Assembly: GCA_019748055.1 (NCBI GenBank) | Contig: JAIEQC010000022.1 | Coordinates: 1 to 58,281, forward strand | Source of the DNA: Caulobacteraceae bacterium | Lineage (GTDB): Bacteria; Pseudomonadota; Alphaproteobacteria; Caulobacterales; Caulobacteraceae | DNA: 58,281 nucleotides | Direction: 5' to 3' | Part shown: piece by piece, positions 34,658 to 43,234 of the stretch | Layout of the letters: each line of letters begins with the position of its first letter | Position numbering within the stretch: the first letter of the stretch is position 1 | Position numbers and translations under genes: made by a program | The notes under the pieces: generated by a model | Databases searched by the model: none | Told to the model about the DNA's origin: nothing | Seen by the model: the letters and a program-made list of their open reading frames with translations, nothing else

Positions 34658-34760
34658 GAGCGTCTCCTTCGTAGGTCTGCCTAGCAAAAGCCGGCGAGCG
34701 AGGGGAGCCGAACCCGGCGCCGTGCGCTATGCCAAGCGTGACCATAACGGAGAGCCTCGC

Positions 34761-35114
34761 ATGATCCGCTTTCTCGTCCAGGCCCTGGTGACCATGTTGG
34801 GCCTCTGGCTGTCAGCCCAGATCGTGCCGGGCGTCGACTTCACATCGACCGGCAGCCTGATCGCCGCGGCGATCATCCTGGGGCTGGTAAACGCCATCGT
34901 GCGGCCGATCCTGGTCGTGATCACGTTCCCGATCACCGTCGTGACCCTGGGCCTGTTTCTGCTGGTCGTGAACGCCGCGATGATCGGCCTGACCGCCATG
35001 TTTCTGGGCGGGTTTCAGGTCGACGGCCTGTGGACCGGCGTCGGCGCGGCGATCGTGACCGGCGTCGTCAGCTGGCTGGCCGGCGCCTTTATCCCCGACG
35101 GCAAGCGCGGCTGA
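34761..35114 (+). CDS. Phage holin family (superfamily IV) membrane protein
   Basis: The 117-residue protein has four hydrophobic helices and the PF04020-type pattern (GLVNAIVRPILVVITFPITVVTLGLFLLVVNA). Despite the name these are widespread chromosomal membrane proteins of unknown function, and no phage genes are nearby. The start at ATG 34761 follows GGAGAG. A longer frame beginning at 34656 overlaps the divergent HIT gene and lacks support. Confidence 0.88.
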   Translation: MIRFLVQALVTMLGLWLSAQIVPGVDFTSTGSLIAAAIILGLVNAIVRPILVVITFPITVVTLGLFLLVVNAAMIGLTAMFLGGFQVDGLWTGVGAAIVTGVVSWLAGAFIPDGKRG

Positions 35115-35151
35115 TCTGGACGACGCCGGCAGCGCGGTCCAGCCTGCGCCC

Positions 35152-36411
35152 ATGACGCAGCCCCCAACGCCGCCCCGCGCATCGGGCCTGATCGGCCCCG
35201 GCATCGTCGTGGCGGCGACCGGCGTTGGGGCGGGCGATCTGGTCGCGACGCTGATCGCCGGGGCCCGCTATGGCGAGGCGCTGCTGTGGGCGGCCGTCGC
35301 CGGCACGATCCTGAAGATCGCTCTGGCGGAAGGCGTCGGGCGGTTCACCCTGACGTCCGGCCGCACGATGTTCGAGGGATGGTCCGGCCTGCCGGGCCCC
35401 CGGCTCGGCCGCGTGAACTGGGCAGGAGCCTATTTCGGCATCTACGTCGTGGTCTGGGGCTTCGTCTACGGCGCGGCGGCGATGACGGCGTCGGCCCTGC
35501 CCCTCACCGCCCTGTTCCCGATGCTGGACCTGAAGACCTGGGGCATGGTGATGGGCGTGACCGGCCTAGCTCTCGTGATGGTCGGCGGCTACGGCCTGTT
35601 CGAGAAGATCATGGCGACCCTGGTGGGGGTCATGTTCGTGACGGTCGTCGGCCTCGCCCTGATCGTCGCGCCGGACGTGCCGCGTCTGCTGACCGGTCTG
35701 TGGCCGACCCTGCCCGGCGGCTCCGGCTTCTACGTGCTCGGCCTGATCGGCGGGGTGGGCGGAACGATCACCATGGCGGCCTACGGCTACTGGCTGGCGG
35801 CCAAGGGGTGGCGGGGGCCGGAGTTCGTCCGCGTCATGCGGATCGACAACCGCATCGCCTACGCCATGACCGGTCTGTTCGTCGTCGCCATGCTGGTTGT
35901 CGGCGCCGAACTGCTGCATGCCTCGGGCACGGCCCTTCAAAGTGGGGATCGCGGCCTTCTGGATCTAGGCGGGGTGCTGGAGGACCGCTTTGGGCGGCCC
36001 GTTGCCGTGGCCTTCCTGATCGGCTTCTGGGCCACTGCATTTTCCAGTCTGATAGGCGTCTGGCAGGGCGTCAGCCTGATGTTCGCCGATTTCGTGGCGC
36101 ACCTCACCGGGCGTCACGACGACTCCGCACTTCAGGGAGCCCGGAGCCGGCCGTTCCGCGCCTATGCGATCTGGCTGACCTTTCCGCCGATGGCTCTGCT
36201 CTTCATCGATCGTCCCTTCGGCCTCATCGTCGCCTATGGCGTCCTCGGCAGCCTGTTCATGCCTTTTCTCGCAGGGACGTTGCTCTGGCTGCTGAACTCG
36301 TCCCGGACTCCTTACGAATGGCGATCTGGCTGGATTTCCAACGGCTTGCTGAGCGTATCCGCGATCCTTTTCGCCGTCCTCGCCGCCAAGGAAATCGCCG
36401 GTCTGAACTGA
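35152..36411 (+). CDS. Nramp-like divalent metal transporter with altered metal-site motifs
   Basis: The 419-residue protein has about eleven membrane helices and the LeuT-like Nramp pattern. In helix 1 the canonical DPGN is replaced by GAGD (residues 26-29), so the first Asp and Pro are lost and Asp takes the Asn position. In helix 6 the canonical MPHN appears as MAAY, keeping only the Met. It therefore belongs to an atypical branch, whose substrate may not be Mn2+ or Fe2+. It starts 37 nt after the holin-like gene on the same strand. Confidence 0.82.
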   Translation: MTQPPTPPRASGLIGPGIVVAATGVGAGDLVATLIAGARYGEALLWAAVAGTILKIALAEGVGRFTLTSGRTMFEGWSGLPGPRLGRVNWAGAYFGIYVVVWGFVYGAAAMTASALPLTALFPMLDLKTWGMVMGVTGLALVMVGGYGLFEKIMATLVGVMFVTVVGLALIVAPDVPRLLTGLWPTLPGGSGFYVLGLIGGVGGTITMAAYGYWLAAKGWRGPEFVRVMRIDNRIAYAMTGLFVVAMLVVGAELLHASGTALQSGDRGLLDLGGVLEDRFGRPVAVAFLIGFWATAFSSLIGVWQGVSLMFADFVAHLTGRHDDSALQGARSRPFRAYAIWLTFPPMALLFIDRPFGLIVAYGVLGSLFMPFLAGTLLWLLNSSRTPYEWRSGWISNGLLSVSAILFAVLAAKEIAGLN

Positions 36412-36487
36412 CGATTTCTGCAGCTATTGCCCCGCCTCGACGATCCGCCTAGGGAGCGCCCGACATGAACCGTTTACAGGGGCAGTC

Positions 36488-37429
36488 ATGACCACGGCTT
36501 TCCTTTTCCCCGGCCAGGGCAGCCAGGCGGTGGGCATGGGCGCGGCGCTCGCCGACGCCTTTCCGGTGGCGCGCGAGGTCTTCGCCGAGGTCGACGACTC
36601 CCTGGGCCAGCACCTGTCGCTGCTGATGCGCGAGGGGCCCGAGGATCAGCTGACCCTGACCGAGAACGCCCAGCCCGCGCTGATGGCCGTCTCGATCGCG
36701 GTGATGCGGGCGCTGAAGGCCGAGTTCGACGTGGACGTGACCTCGGCCGCCTTCGTTGCCGGCCATTCGCTGGGTGAGTATTCCGCCCTGTGCGCCGCCG
36801 GCACCCTGTCGCTGGCCGACGCGGCGCGCCTGCTGAAGCTGCGTGGTCAGGCGATGCAGCGCGCCGTTCCGGTGGGCCGGGGGGCGATGGCGTCGCTGAT
36901 CGGGCCCAAGACGGATCTGGCCCTGGCCGAAGCCGCCGCTGCCGTGGGCGCCGAAGTCGGCGTGTGCGTCGTGGCCAATGACAACAACGCCGGCAACGTC
37001 GTGATCTCGGGCGAGAAGGCCGCCGTCGACCGCGCGATCGAAAAGGCCAAGGAGCTGGGCGCCCGCGCCATTCCGCTGAACGTGTCGGCCCCCTTCCACT
37101 GCCCGCTGATGGCCCCCGCCGCCGAGGAGATGGCCGTGGCCCTGGCCGAGGCCGCGCTGAAAGCGCCAGCCGTGCCTGTGGTCGCCAACGTCACCGCCCG
37201 TCCGGAGTCAGACCCTGAAGTCATCCGCCGCCTGCTGGTCGAGCAGGTGACCGGCCGCGTCCGCTGGCGCGAATCGATGGAGTGGATGGCCTCCGAGGGC
37301 GGCGTGACCCGCTTCGTCGAGGTCGGCTCGGGCAAGGTTCTGGGCGGCATGGCCAAGCGGATCGCGCCTGACGCCGAGAGCGTGTCGCTCAACGCGCCGG
37401 CCGACCTGGAGGCTTTCGTCGGCGTCTGA
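36488..37429 (+). CDS. fabD: Malonyl-CoA:ACP S-malonyltransferase
   Basis: FabD loads malonyl onto acyl carrier protein for fatty acid elongation. The 313-residue protein begins with the FPGQGSQAVGMG motif; GHSLGEYS carries the nucleophile Ser94, and the active-site His is in NVSAPFHCPLM. It opens a fatty-acid cluster fabD-(zinc ribbon)-fabG-acpP-fabF on the plus strand. Confidence 0.97.
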   Translation: MTTAFLFPGQGSQAVGMGAALADAFPVAREVFAEVDDSLGQHLSLLMREGPEDQLTLTENAQPALMAVSIAVMRALKAEFDVDVTSAAFVAGHSLGEYSALCAAGTLSLADAARLLKLRGQAMQRAVPVGRGAMASLIGPKTDLALAEAAAAVGAEVGVCVVANDNNAGNVVISGEKAAVDRAIEKAKELGARAIPLNVSAPFHCPLMAPAAEEMAVALAEAALKAPAVPVVANVTARPESDPEVIRRLLVEQVTGRVRWRESMEWMASEGGVTRFVEVGSGKVLGGMAKRIAPDAESVSLNAPADLEAFVGV

Positions 37430-37477
37430 AGCCGTCGCGGTCTCGTATCTGTTCCGTGTCAGGAGTGAGTTCGTAAG

Positions 37478-37810
37478 TTGAGCGTCCGCGTCACCGCCCA
37501 TTCCGCAGCCGTCACTTGGGGCTGGCTGCGCTGGCCTGTGTATCTGGCCCTGATCGCCGCAGCCGTCTGGGCCGGCACGCACATTCACGATGGCGATCTG
37601 GTCGGCCATCTGGCGGCGGGCGGTCTAGGGCTCGTCCTCGCCGGCGCGGTCGCCTTCGCCGTTCCGCGCTGCCCCCGCTGCAACCACCACCTCTTCGGCC
37701 GCAACGATGATGGATCGCGCCGCCTGCTGCGACCACGCCAACGCTGCGGCAAGTGCAATCTGGACCTGACGCGCTACGGGCCGGGCGACCCTCGCGCAAA
37801 GAAGGAGTGA
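37478..37810 (+). CDS. Membrane zinc-ribbon protein, unknown function
   Basis: The 110-residue protein starts at TTG 37478; a stop codon 12 nt upstream in frame prevents a longer version, and AGGAG at 37461-37465 is the nearest Shine-Dalgarno, rather far away. Two hydrophobic helices (about 19-33 and 42-63) are followed by a cytoplasmic-looking tail with CPRC and CGKC (Cys65, 68, 90, 93), a likely zinc ribbon, in an Arg-rich context. I recognise no named family. Its place between fabD and fabG is notable. Confidence 0.65.
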   Translation: MSVRVTAHSAAVTWGWLRWPVYLALIAAAVWAGTHIHDGDLVGHLAAGGLGLVLAGAVAFAVPRCPRCNHHLFGRNDDGSRRLLRPRQRCGKCNLDLTRYGPGDPRAKKE

Positions 37811-37873
37811 TCTCCGGTTTGCCCCGGACCGCCTTCGGGCGGTAAGCACCGGGCGACAAACGCGGAGACTCCC

Positions 37874-38614
37874 ATGTTCGACCTTTCCGGCAAGACCGCC
37901 CTCGTGACCGGCGCCACCGGCGGCATCGGCGGCGCCGTCGCCCGCGCGCTGCACGCCCAAGGGGCGGCCGTGGTTCTGTCCGGCACGCGCGAGGCGGTGC
38001 TGGCCGATCTGGCGAAGGACCTGGGCGAGCGCGCCTTCGTCGCCGCCGCCAACCTGTCGGACGCCGAATCGGTCGACGGGCTGGTCGCCCGAGCCGAGGA
38101 AGCGGCGGGCGCCCCGCTGGACATCCTGGTCGCCAACGCCGGCATCACGAAGGACGGCCTGCTGATGCGGATGAAGGACGAGGACTTCGCCGACGTCCTG
38201 AAGGTCAACCTCGAGAGCTACTTCCGCCTCGCCCGGGCCGCCATGAAGGGCATGATGAAGCGCCGCGCCGGCCGCATCATCGGCGTGACCTCGGTCGTCG
38301 GCGTCACCGGCAACCCCGGACAGACCAACTATGCGGCGTCCAAGGCCGGCATGATCGGCTTCTCCAAGTCGCTGGCGCAGGAAGTCGGATCGCGCGGGAT
38401 CACGGTGAACTGCATCGCGCCGGGCTTCATCGCCTCGCCCATGACCGACGTGCTGAACGACCAGCAGCGCGAGACCATCCTGAGGAACATCCCGACCGGT
38501 CGGCTGGGCACGGGCGATGAGATCGCCGCCGCCGCCGTCTATCTGGCGTCCGACGAAGCCGCCTACGTCACGGGCCAGACGCTGCATGTGAACGGCGGCA
38601 TGGCGATGATCTGA
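37874..38614 (+). CDS. fabG: 3-oxoacyl-ACP reductase
   Basis: FabG reduces 3-ketoacyl-ACP with NADPH. The 246-residue short-chain dehydrogenase has the TGATGGIGGAVA cofactor loop, the NAG motif in VANAGITKDGLLMRM, and the Ser-Tyr-Lys catalytic set in GVTSVVGVTGNPGQTNYAASK. The APGFIASPMTD loop is also typical of FabG. An acpP gene follows on the same strand. Confidence 0.96.
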   Translation: MFDLSGKTALVTGATGGIGGAVARALHAQGAAVVLSGTREAVLADLAKDLGERAFVAAANLSDAESVDGLVARAEEAAGAPLDILVANAGITKDGLLMRMKDEDFADVLKVNLESYFRLARAAMKGMMKRRAGRIIGVTSVVGVTGNPGQTNYAASKAGMIGFSKSLAQEVGSRGITVNCIAPGFIASPMTDVLNDQQRETILRNIPTGRLGTGDEIAAAAVYLASDEAAYVTGQTLHVNGGMAMI

Positions 38615-38660
38615 GGGCGATCACGACGTGCGACAGGGTGTTTCCCCCGTCGCAGGCTGT

Positions 38661-38668
38661 GCTAAACC
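38661..38668 (+). promoter_or_regulatory. Candidate -10 element of acpP
   Basis: GCTAAACC matches 7 of 8 positions of the Caulobacter housekeeping -10 consensus GCTANAWC and lies about 115 nt before the acpP start. A convincing -35 was not found, so this is tentative. Confidence 0.25.
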
Positions 38669-38783
38669 GCCAGTGACCGTCGGCGGTCGAGTCCCTGTCC
38701 GGACTTGCGCCGTCGTCGCCGTCGTGAGACGGCAGGCCTGACCGAAGACCCCGCCGCTCGCGGCTTAGAGAACAGAGACACCC

Positions 38784-39023
38784 ATGTCCGACACCCTGGA
38801 ACGCGTCCGCAAGATCGTGATCGACCACCTGGACGCCGACCCCGACAAGGTCACCGAAAAGGCCTCCTTCATCGACGACCTGGGCGCCGACTCGCTCGAC
38901 AACGTCGAGCTGGTCATGGCCTTCGAAGAAGCCTTCGACATCGAAATCCCCGACGACGCCGCCGAGCACATCCAGACGGTCGGCGACGCGGTCAAGTTCA
39001 TCGACGAGAAGCTGGCGGGCTGA
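38784..39023 (+). CDS. acpP: Acyl carrier protein
   Basis: The 79-residue acidic four-helix protein carries growing acyl chains. The phosphopantetheine attachment motif is [12 protein letters not shown] with Ser37. It sits in the standard fabD-fabG-acpP-fabF order. A 169-nt upstream spacer suggests a promoter of its own, as is usual for this abundantly expressed gene. Confidence 0.97.
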   Translation: MSDTLERVRKIVIDHLDADPDKVTEKASFIDDLGADSLDNVELVMAFEEAFDIEIPDDAAEHIQTVGDAVKFIDEKLAG

Positions 39024-39046
39024 TTTCCGTCCGTCCTTGACGGCTT

Positions 39047-39092
39047 GATGGCCGCCGCGGCGCGTCCCTGTCGGGCGGGTCCGGCGGCCATC
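39047..39092 (+). terminator. Hairpin between acpP and fabF
   Basis: An 11-bp stem (39047-39057 with 39082-39092, GATGGCCGCCG with its complement) encloses a 24-nt loop, 24 nt after the acpP stop, followed by GGCGTTTA. It could be an attenuating or partial terminator that lets acpP be made in excess over fabF. Confidence 0.45.
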
Positions 39093-39130
39093 GGCGTTTA
39101 GGCCGTCTCGTTTTCGACAGGAGGTTCCTC

Positions 39131-40411
39131 ATGCGCCGCGTCGTCGTCACCGGCCTGGGTCTGGTCACCCCGCTCGGCACGGGTGTGGAGCACGCCTGGA
39201 AGGGCGTCGTCGAGGGCCGCTCGGGCATCCGCAAGATCACCGCCTTCGACACCGAGGGCTTCGCCTGCTCCATCGCCGGAGAAGTGCCCCACGTCGACGG
39301 CCGCGGCCACGGCGCCCCGGACCAGCCGGGCATCTTCGATCCCGAGACGGTCATGTCCGCCAAGGACCGCAAGCGGGTCGACGACTTCATCGTCTATGCC
39401 ATCGCCGCCGCCGACGAGGCCCTGGCCGACGCCGGCTGGAAGCCCGAGAGCGAAGACGACAAGTGCGCCACCGGCGTCATGATCGGCTCCGGCATCGGCG
39501 GGCTCGGCCCCATCGCGGCCACCGCGCTGGAGATGCAGGAAAAGGGGCCGCGCCGCGTCAGCCCCTTCTTCATCCCCATGTCGCTGATCAATCTGGCTTC
39601 TGGCCAGGTGTCGATCCGTCACGGGCTGAAGGGGCCGAACCACTCCGTCGTCACCGCCTGCGCCACCGGGGCCCACGCCATCGGCGACGCGGCCCGCATG
39701 ATCGCCCTGGGCGACGCCGACGTCATGGTGGCGGGCGGGGCCGAAAGCTCCATCGTCCCCATCGGCATCGCCGGCTTCCTGGCCTGCCGCGCCCTGTGCA
39801 CCGACTTCCAGGACGAGCCCGAACGCGCCAGCCGCCCCTACGACAAGGACCACGCCGGATTCGTCATGGGCGAGGGCGCCGGGATCATGGTGCTGGAGGA
39901 GTATGAGCACGCTCGGGCGCGCGGCGCGAAGATCTACGCTGAGGTGGTCGGCTACGGCATGTCCGGCGACGCCTATCACATCACCGCGCCCAGCGAGGAC
40001 GGGGAGGGCGGCTATCGCGCCATGCAGGCGGCGCTGAAGCGCGCCGGGATGCAGCCGTCCGACGTCGACTACGTCAACGCCCACGGGACCTCCACCATGG
40101 CCGACTGGATCGAGGCGAAGGCCATCGAGCGCCTGATGGGCGAGCACGCGCCCAACGTGGCCCTGTCGTCCACCAAATCGATGATTGGCCACCTGCTGGG
40201 CGCCGCCGGGGCGGTGGAATGCGTGTTCTGCGTCCTGGCCATCCGCGACCAGATCGCCCCGCCGACCATCAACCTGGAAAATCCGGAGCAGGAAACCGCC
40301 CTGCACATGGTCAAGGACAAGGGCGAGCCGAGGAAGATCGACGTCGCCATGTCCAACAGCTTCGGCTTCGGCGGCACCAACGCCACCGTCGTCTTCCGCA
40401 AGGTGGACTGA
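39131..40411 (+). CDS. fabF: 3-oxoacyl-ACP synthase II
   Basis: FabF condenses malonyl-ACP with acyl-ACP. The 426-residue thiolase-fold protein has the catalytic Cys177 in VTACATGAHA and the two His in NAHGTSTMADW and the KSMIGHLLGAAG region. A strong AGGAGG precedes the ATG. The next gene, mltG, starts 1 nt after the fabF stop. Confidence 0.97.
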   Translation: MRRVVVTGLGLVTPLGTGVEHAWKGVVEGRSGIRKITAFDTEGFACSIAGEVPHVDGRGHGAPDQPGIFDPETVMSAKDRKRVDDFIVYAIAAADEALADAGWKPESEDDKCATGVMIGSGIGGLGPIAATALEMQEKGPRRVSPFFIPMSLINLASGQVSIRHGLKGPNHSVVTACATGAHAIGDAARMIALGDADVMVAGGAESSIVPIGIAGFLACRALCTDFQDEPERASRPYDKDHAGFVMGEGAGIMVLEEYEHARARGAKIYAEVVGYGMSGDAYHITAPSEDGEGGYRAMQAALKRAGMQPSDVDYVNAHGTSTMADWIEAKAIERLMGEHAPNVALSSTKSMIGHLLGAAGAVECVFCVLAIRDQIAPPTINLENPEQETALHMVKDKGEPRKIDVAMSNSFGFGGTNATVVFRKVD

Positions 40412-40412
40412 G

Positions 40413-41549
40413 GTGCGGCTTCCCCGGTTCGGCGGCGGCGACCGCAAGCCCTTCGCCATCGCCCTGCTCGCGGCCACGGCCACGTTCAGCGTCTTCCTGA
40501 TCGGACTGCTGGCGGTGGTCTGGAGCGTCTTCTACGCCCCCGGCCCCAGCGCCCGCACCGGCGACGCCACGATCGTGACCCTGCCCAGCGGCGCGGGGGT
40601 TTCGGCCATCGCCCAGCAGTTGAAGCAGGCGGGGGTGATCCGCTCCACCGACATGTTCAAGGCGGCCGCCACCCTGACCGGCGCGGACCGAAAGTTGCGC
40701 GCCGGAGAATACGAGGTGCCCAGCCGGGCGTCCCTGCGGTCGGTGCTTAGCCTGCTCGTCTCTGGCCGCGTGGTGCGCCACTACGTGACCCTGCCCGAAG
40801 GCTGGTCGTCGGCCCAGGCCGTGGACATCCTGATGCGCAATCCGCTGCTGATCGGAGAAGTGGAGACGCCGCCCGAGGGCAGCCTGTGGCCCGACACCTA
40901 TGAGATCAGCCGGGGCGAGACGCGCGCCTCGGTCGTCCGCCGCATGCGGCTGGCGCACGACCAGAATCTGGCCGAGCTCTGGGCCCAGCGCGGGCCCAAC
41001 AGCGTGGTCTCGACGCCGGAGGAGGCCGTGATCCTGGCCTCCATCGTCGAGAAGGAGACCGGGGTCGCCGCTGAACGCCCGCGCGTCGCCGCCGTATTCT
41101 CCAACCGGCTGCGCATCGGCATGCGGTTGGAGAGCGATCCGACCATCGTCTACGGCATCACCCAGGGCCGGCCGCTGGGCCGCGGCCTGCGGCGGTCCGA
41201 GATCGACGCTCCGACCCGCTGGAACACCTATCAGATCGACGGCCTGCCCCCGACGCCGATCGCCAATCCGGGCGGAGAGGCGATAAAGGCCGTGCTGAAC
41301 CCGCCGGTGACCCAGGACCTGTTCTTCGTCGCCGACGGCACGGGCGGCCACGCCTTCGCGCCCACCTATGAGCAGCATCTCGAAAACGTCGCCCGCTGGC
41401 GTGCCATAGAGCGCCGCCGCGCCGGCCTGCCGCCCGAGCCCGTGCCAGAGGTGGCGACCGGCGACGCCGCGCTGGCTCCCACCGGCGAGATGGCTCCCGA
41501 CGCCGGCGCCGAAGTGACCATCCTTCCGCCCGGCCAGACGCCGCGATGA
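40413..41549 (+). CDS. mltG: Endolytic murein transglycosylase MltG
   Basis: MltG cuts nascent peptidoglycan and is thought to end glycan strand synthesis. The 378-residue product from GTG 40413 has one N-terminal membrane helix (about 15-36), a LysM-like segment and the YceG domain with catalytic Glu in LASIVEKETG, then SNRLRIGMRLESDPTIVYGI. A much longer upstream frame overlaps fabF and is not real. A C-terminal Pro/Glu-rich tail is present. The stop overlaps the start of the YicC gene (ATGA). Confidence 0.95.
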   Translation: MRLPRFGGGDRKPFAIALLAATATFSVFLIGLLAVVWSVFYAPGPSARTGDATIVTLPSGAGVSAIAQQLKQAGVIRSTDMFKAAATLTGADRKLRAGEYEVPSRASLRSVLSLLVSGRVVRHYVTLPEGWSSAQAVDILMRNPLLIGEVETPPEGSLWPDTYEISRGETRASVVRRMRLAHDQNLAELWAQRGPNSVVSTPEEAVILASIVEKETGVAAERPRVAAVFSNRLRIGMRLESDPTIVYGITQGRPLGRGLRRSEIDAPTRWNTYQIDGLPPTPIANPGGEAIKAVLNPPVTQDLFFVADGTGGHAFAPTYEQHLENVARWRAIERRRAGLPPEPVPEVATGDAALAPTGEMAPDAGAEVTILPPGQTPR

Positions 41550-42436
41550 GCGCAGATGGCCAGATTTCCGGCATGACCGGATTCGGCCGGGCCGAGGGCG
41601 CCGGCCACGGCTGGACCTGGTCGGTCGAATCCCGCTCGGTCAACGGCCGAAATCTGGAGGTCCGCCTGCGCGCGCCTTCGGGCTTCGACGACCTCGAGCG
41701 CCTGACCAAAGCCGGCGCCCAGGCGCGGTTCGCGCGCGGGCAGGTGTCGTTGACGGTGCAGGCCAAACCTGAGGCGGGTTCGGCCTCGGTCGGGGTCGAT
41801 TCCGAGGTTCTGTCCCGCTACCTGACCTTGGCCCGCCAGCTGGTCGAGGCCGGCGCCGCGCCGCCGACCGCCGACGGCCTTCTGGCCCTTCGCGGCGTCG
41901 TCTCCGCCGATGAGATCGCGCCAGATACTGAAGCTCTCGCCGCCGTGCAGTCGGCCGTCGCGGCCACGGTCGAGCAGGCCCTCGACGCGCTTCAGGTCTC
42001 ACGCCGCAACGAGGGCGCGCAACTGGTGCCGGTGCTGACCAGCCTGATCGATCGGATCGAAGCCTTGGTCGCCGACGCCGAGCGCGAGGCCGCCGCCCAG
42101 GTCGAGGCTGTGCGCGACCGCTTCGCCCGCCGCATGGCCGAGATCGCGCCCGACGCGCCGGGGCTGGAGGAGCGCGTCTTCCTCGAGGCCGCCGCCCTGG
42201 CCGCGAAGGCCGACGTGCGCGAGGAGTTGGACCGCCTGACGGCGCACGTCGCCTCCGCCCGCGCCCTGCTGACGGCGCCGCCCGCCGGCCGCAAGCTGGA
42301 CTTCCTGATGCAGGAGTTCATGCGGGAGGCGAACACGCTGTGCTCCAAGTCCGCCACCGTCCCGCTCACCGCCGTCGGCCTGGACCTGAAGGCCGCCGTC
42401 GAACAGCTGAGAGAACAGGTTCAGAATGTCGAATGA
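41546..42436 (+). CDS. YicC/YloC family endoribonuclease
   Basis: The 296-residue protein begins with the YicC_N signature SGMTGFGRAEG and ends with the DUF1732 domain (GRKLDFLMQEFMREANTLCSKS). YicC proteins have been shown to be RNases in E. coli and Bacillus. The gene is joined to mltG by ATGA overlap and to gmk by an 11-nt overlap; yicC-gmk adjacency is widespread in bacteria. Confidence 0.93.
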   Translation: MSADGQISGMTGFGRAEGAGHGWTWSVESRSVNGRNLEVRLRAPSGFDDLERLTKAGAQARFARGQVSLTVQAKPEAGSASVGVDSEVLSRYLTLARQLVEAGAAPPTADGLLALRGVVSADEIAPDTEALAAVQSAVAATVEQALDALQVSRRNEGAQLVPVLTSLIDRIEALVADAEREAAAQVEAVRDRFARRMAEIAPDAPGLEERVFLEAAALAAKADVREELDRLTAHVASARALLTAPPAGRKLDFLMQEFMREANTLCSKSATVPLTAVGLDLKAAVEQLREQVQNVE

Positions 42437-43067
42437 CCGCACCCCGCGCCGGGGCGTCCTGCTGATCGTCGCCAGCCCGTCCGGGGCCGGAAAGACGTCG
42501 CTGTGCCGCCGCCTGATGGCCGACCATGGCGCGCTGGAGCTGTCCGTGTCCGTGACCACCCGCCCGATTCGGCCGGGAGAAGTCGCAGACCGCGACTATC
42601 ACTTCGTCGATCATGCCGAGTTCCAGCGCCTGATCGACCACGACGCCTTCCTGGAATGGGCCGACGTGCACGGCAACCGCTACGGCTCCTTGCGCGCGCC
42701 GGTGGATCAGGCCCTGTCGGAGGGGCGCGACGTGCTGTTCGACATCGACTGGCAGGGCGCGGCCGAGGTGGCCCGCAAATGCCCCGAGGACGCCGTGCGC
42801 GTCTTCATCCTGCCGCCCAGCCTGGCCGAACTGCGCCGACGCCTGGTGACCCGCAGCCAGGACGCCGACGACGTCATCGAGCGCCGTATCCAGAACGCCA
42901 AGGGCGAGATCGAGCGCTGCGACCAGTTCGACTACGTCTTCGTCAACGACGACTTCGACCGCAGCTACGCCGAACTGGCGCACATCTATCACGCCGAACG
43001 CAGCCGCATCCGCCGCAACCTTTGGGTCGTCGATTATCAGAAGGCCCTGCTGGACGAGGGGGTCTGA
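42426..43067 (+). CDS. gmk: Guanylate kinase
   Basis: Gmk phosphorylates GMP to GDP. The 213-residue product has the P-loop SPSGAGKTSLCRRL, the TTRPIRPGE motif with the GMP-binding region, and the DIDWQGAAEV stretch. Its start overlaps the 3' end of the YicC gene by 11 nt. Confidence 0.96.
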   Translation: MSNDRTPRRGVLLIVASPSGAGKTSLCRRLMADHGALELSVSVTTRPIRPGEVADRDYHFVDHAEFQRLIDHDAFLEWADVHGNRYGSLRAPVDQALSEGRDVLFDIDWQGAAEVARKCPEDAVRVFILPPSLAELRRRLVTRSQDADDVIERRIQNAKGEIERCDQFDYVFVNDDFDRSYAELAHIYHAERSRIRRNLWVVDYQKALLDEGV

Positions 43068-43123
43068 TCTCCTCTTGCGTCGCGCCGGGCGGTCCCCACA
43101 TCGGACCAATCGTCGAAACAGCG

Positions 43124-43136
43124 AAAGGAGGTGGTC
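43124..43136 (+). promoter_or_regulatory. Exceptionally long Shine-Dalgarno sequence
   Basis: AAAGGAGGTGGTC can pair over all 13 bases with the 3' tail of 16S rRNA (GATCACCTCCTTT), 12 as Watson-Crick pairs and one as G-U. GGAGG ends 7 nt before the ATG at 43139, the ideal spacing. The same GGAGGT is complementary to ACCTCC at 43181-43186, so it could also be masked by folding. Confidence 0.6.
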
Positions 43137-43138
43137 GA

Positions 43139-43210
43139 ATGTCTCATTGTCTCACGCCGTCAGCGGCCCGGACGCACGCGACCTCCGCCCTCCCGAGGGC
43201 GCGCGCCTGA
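43139..43210 (+). CDS. Micro-ORF (23 aa) with extended ribosome binding site
   Basis: The frame encodes MSHCLTPSAARTHATSALPRARA, a 23-residue basic peptide with one Cys and two His, here only named by its ends as MSHC to RARA. It starts 71 nt after gmk and is preceded by the 13-nt Shine-Dalgarno at 43124-43136. Within it lie an anti-SD ACCTCC (43181-43186) and a 6-bp hairpin (43186-43191 with 43196-43201). A terminator follows at 43235. It may be a leader peptide, a small protein or part of a regulatory RNA. Function unknown. Confidence 0.4.
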   Translation: MSHCLTPSAARTHATSALPRARA

Positions 43211-43234
43211 TCCAGCCGCCAAGGCTGAACAATG

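Noticed and set aside
34761..35114. Holin-like protein as a sign of a prophage
   Set aside because: This family is common on chromosomes, and there are no other phage genes, integrase or attachment-site repeats beside the tRNA-Thr.
40185..40412. Upstream extension of the mltG frame
   Set aside because: It lies inside fabF in another frame. The GTG at 40413 gives the normal MltG start with its membrane helix.
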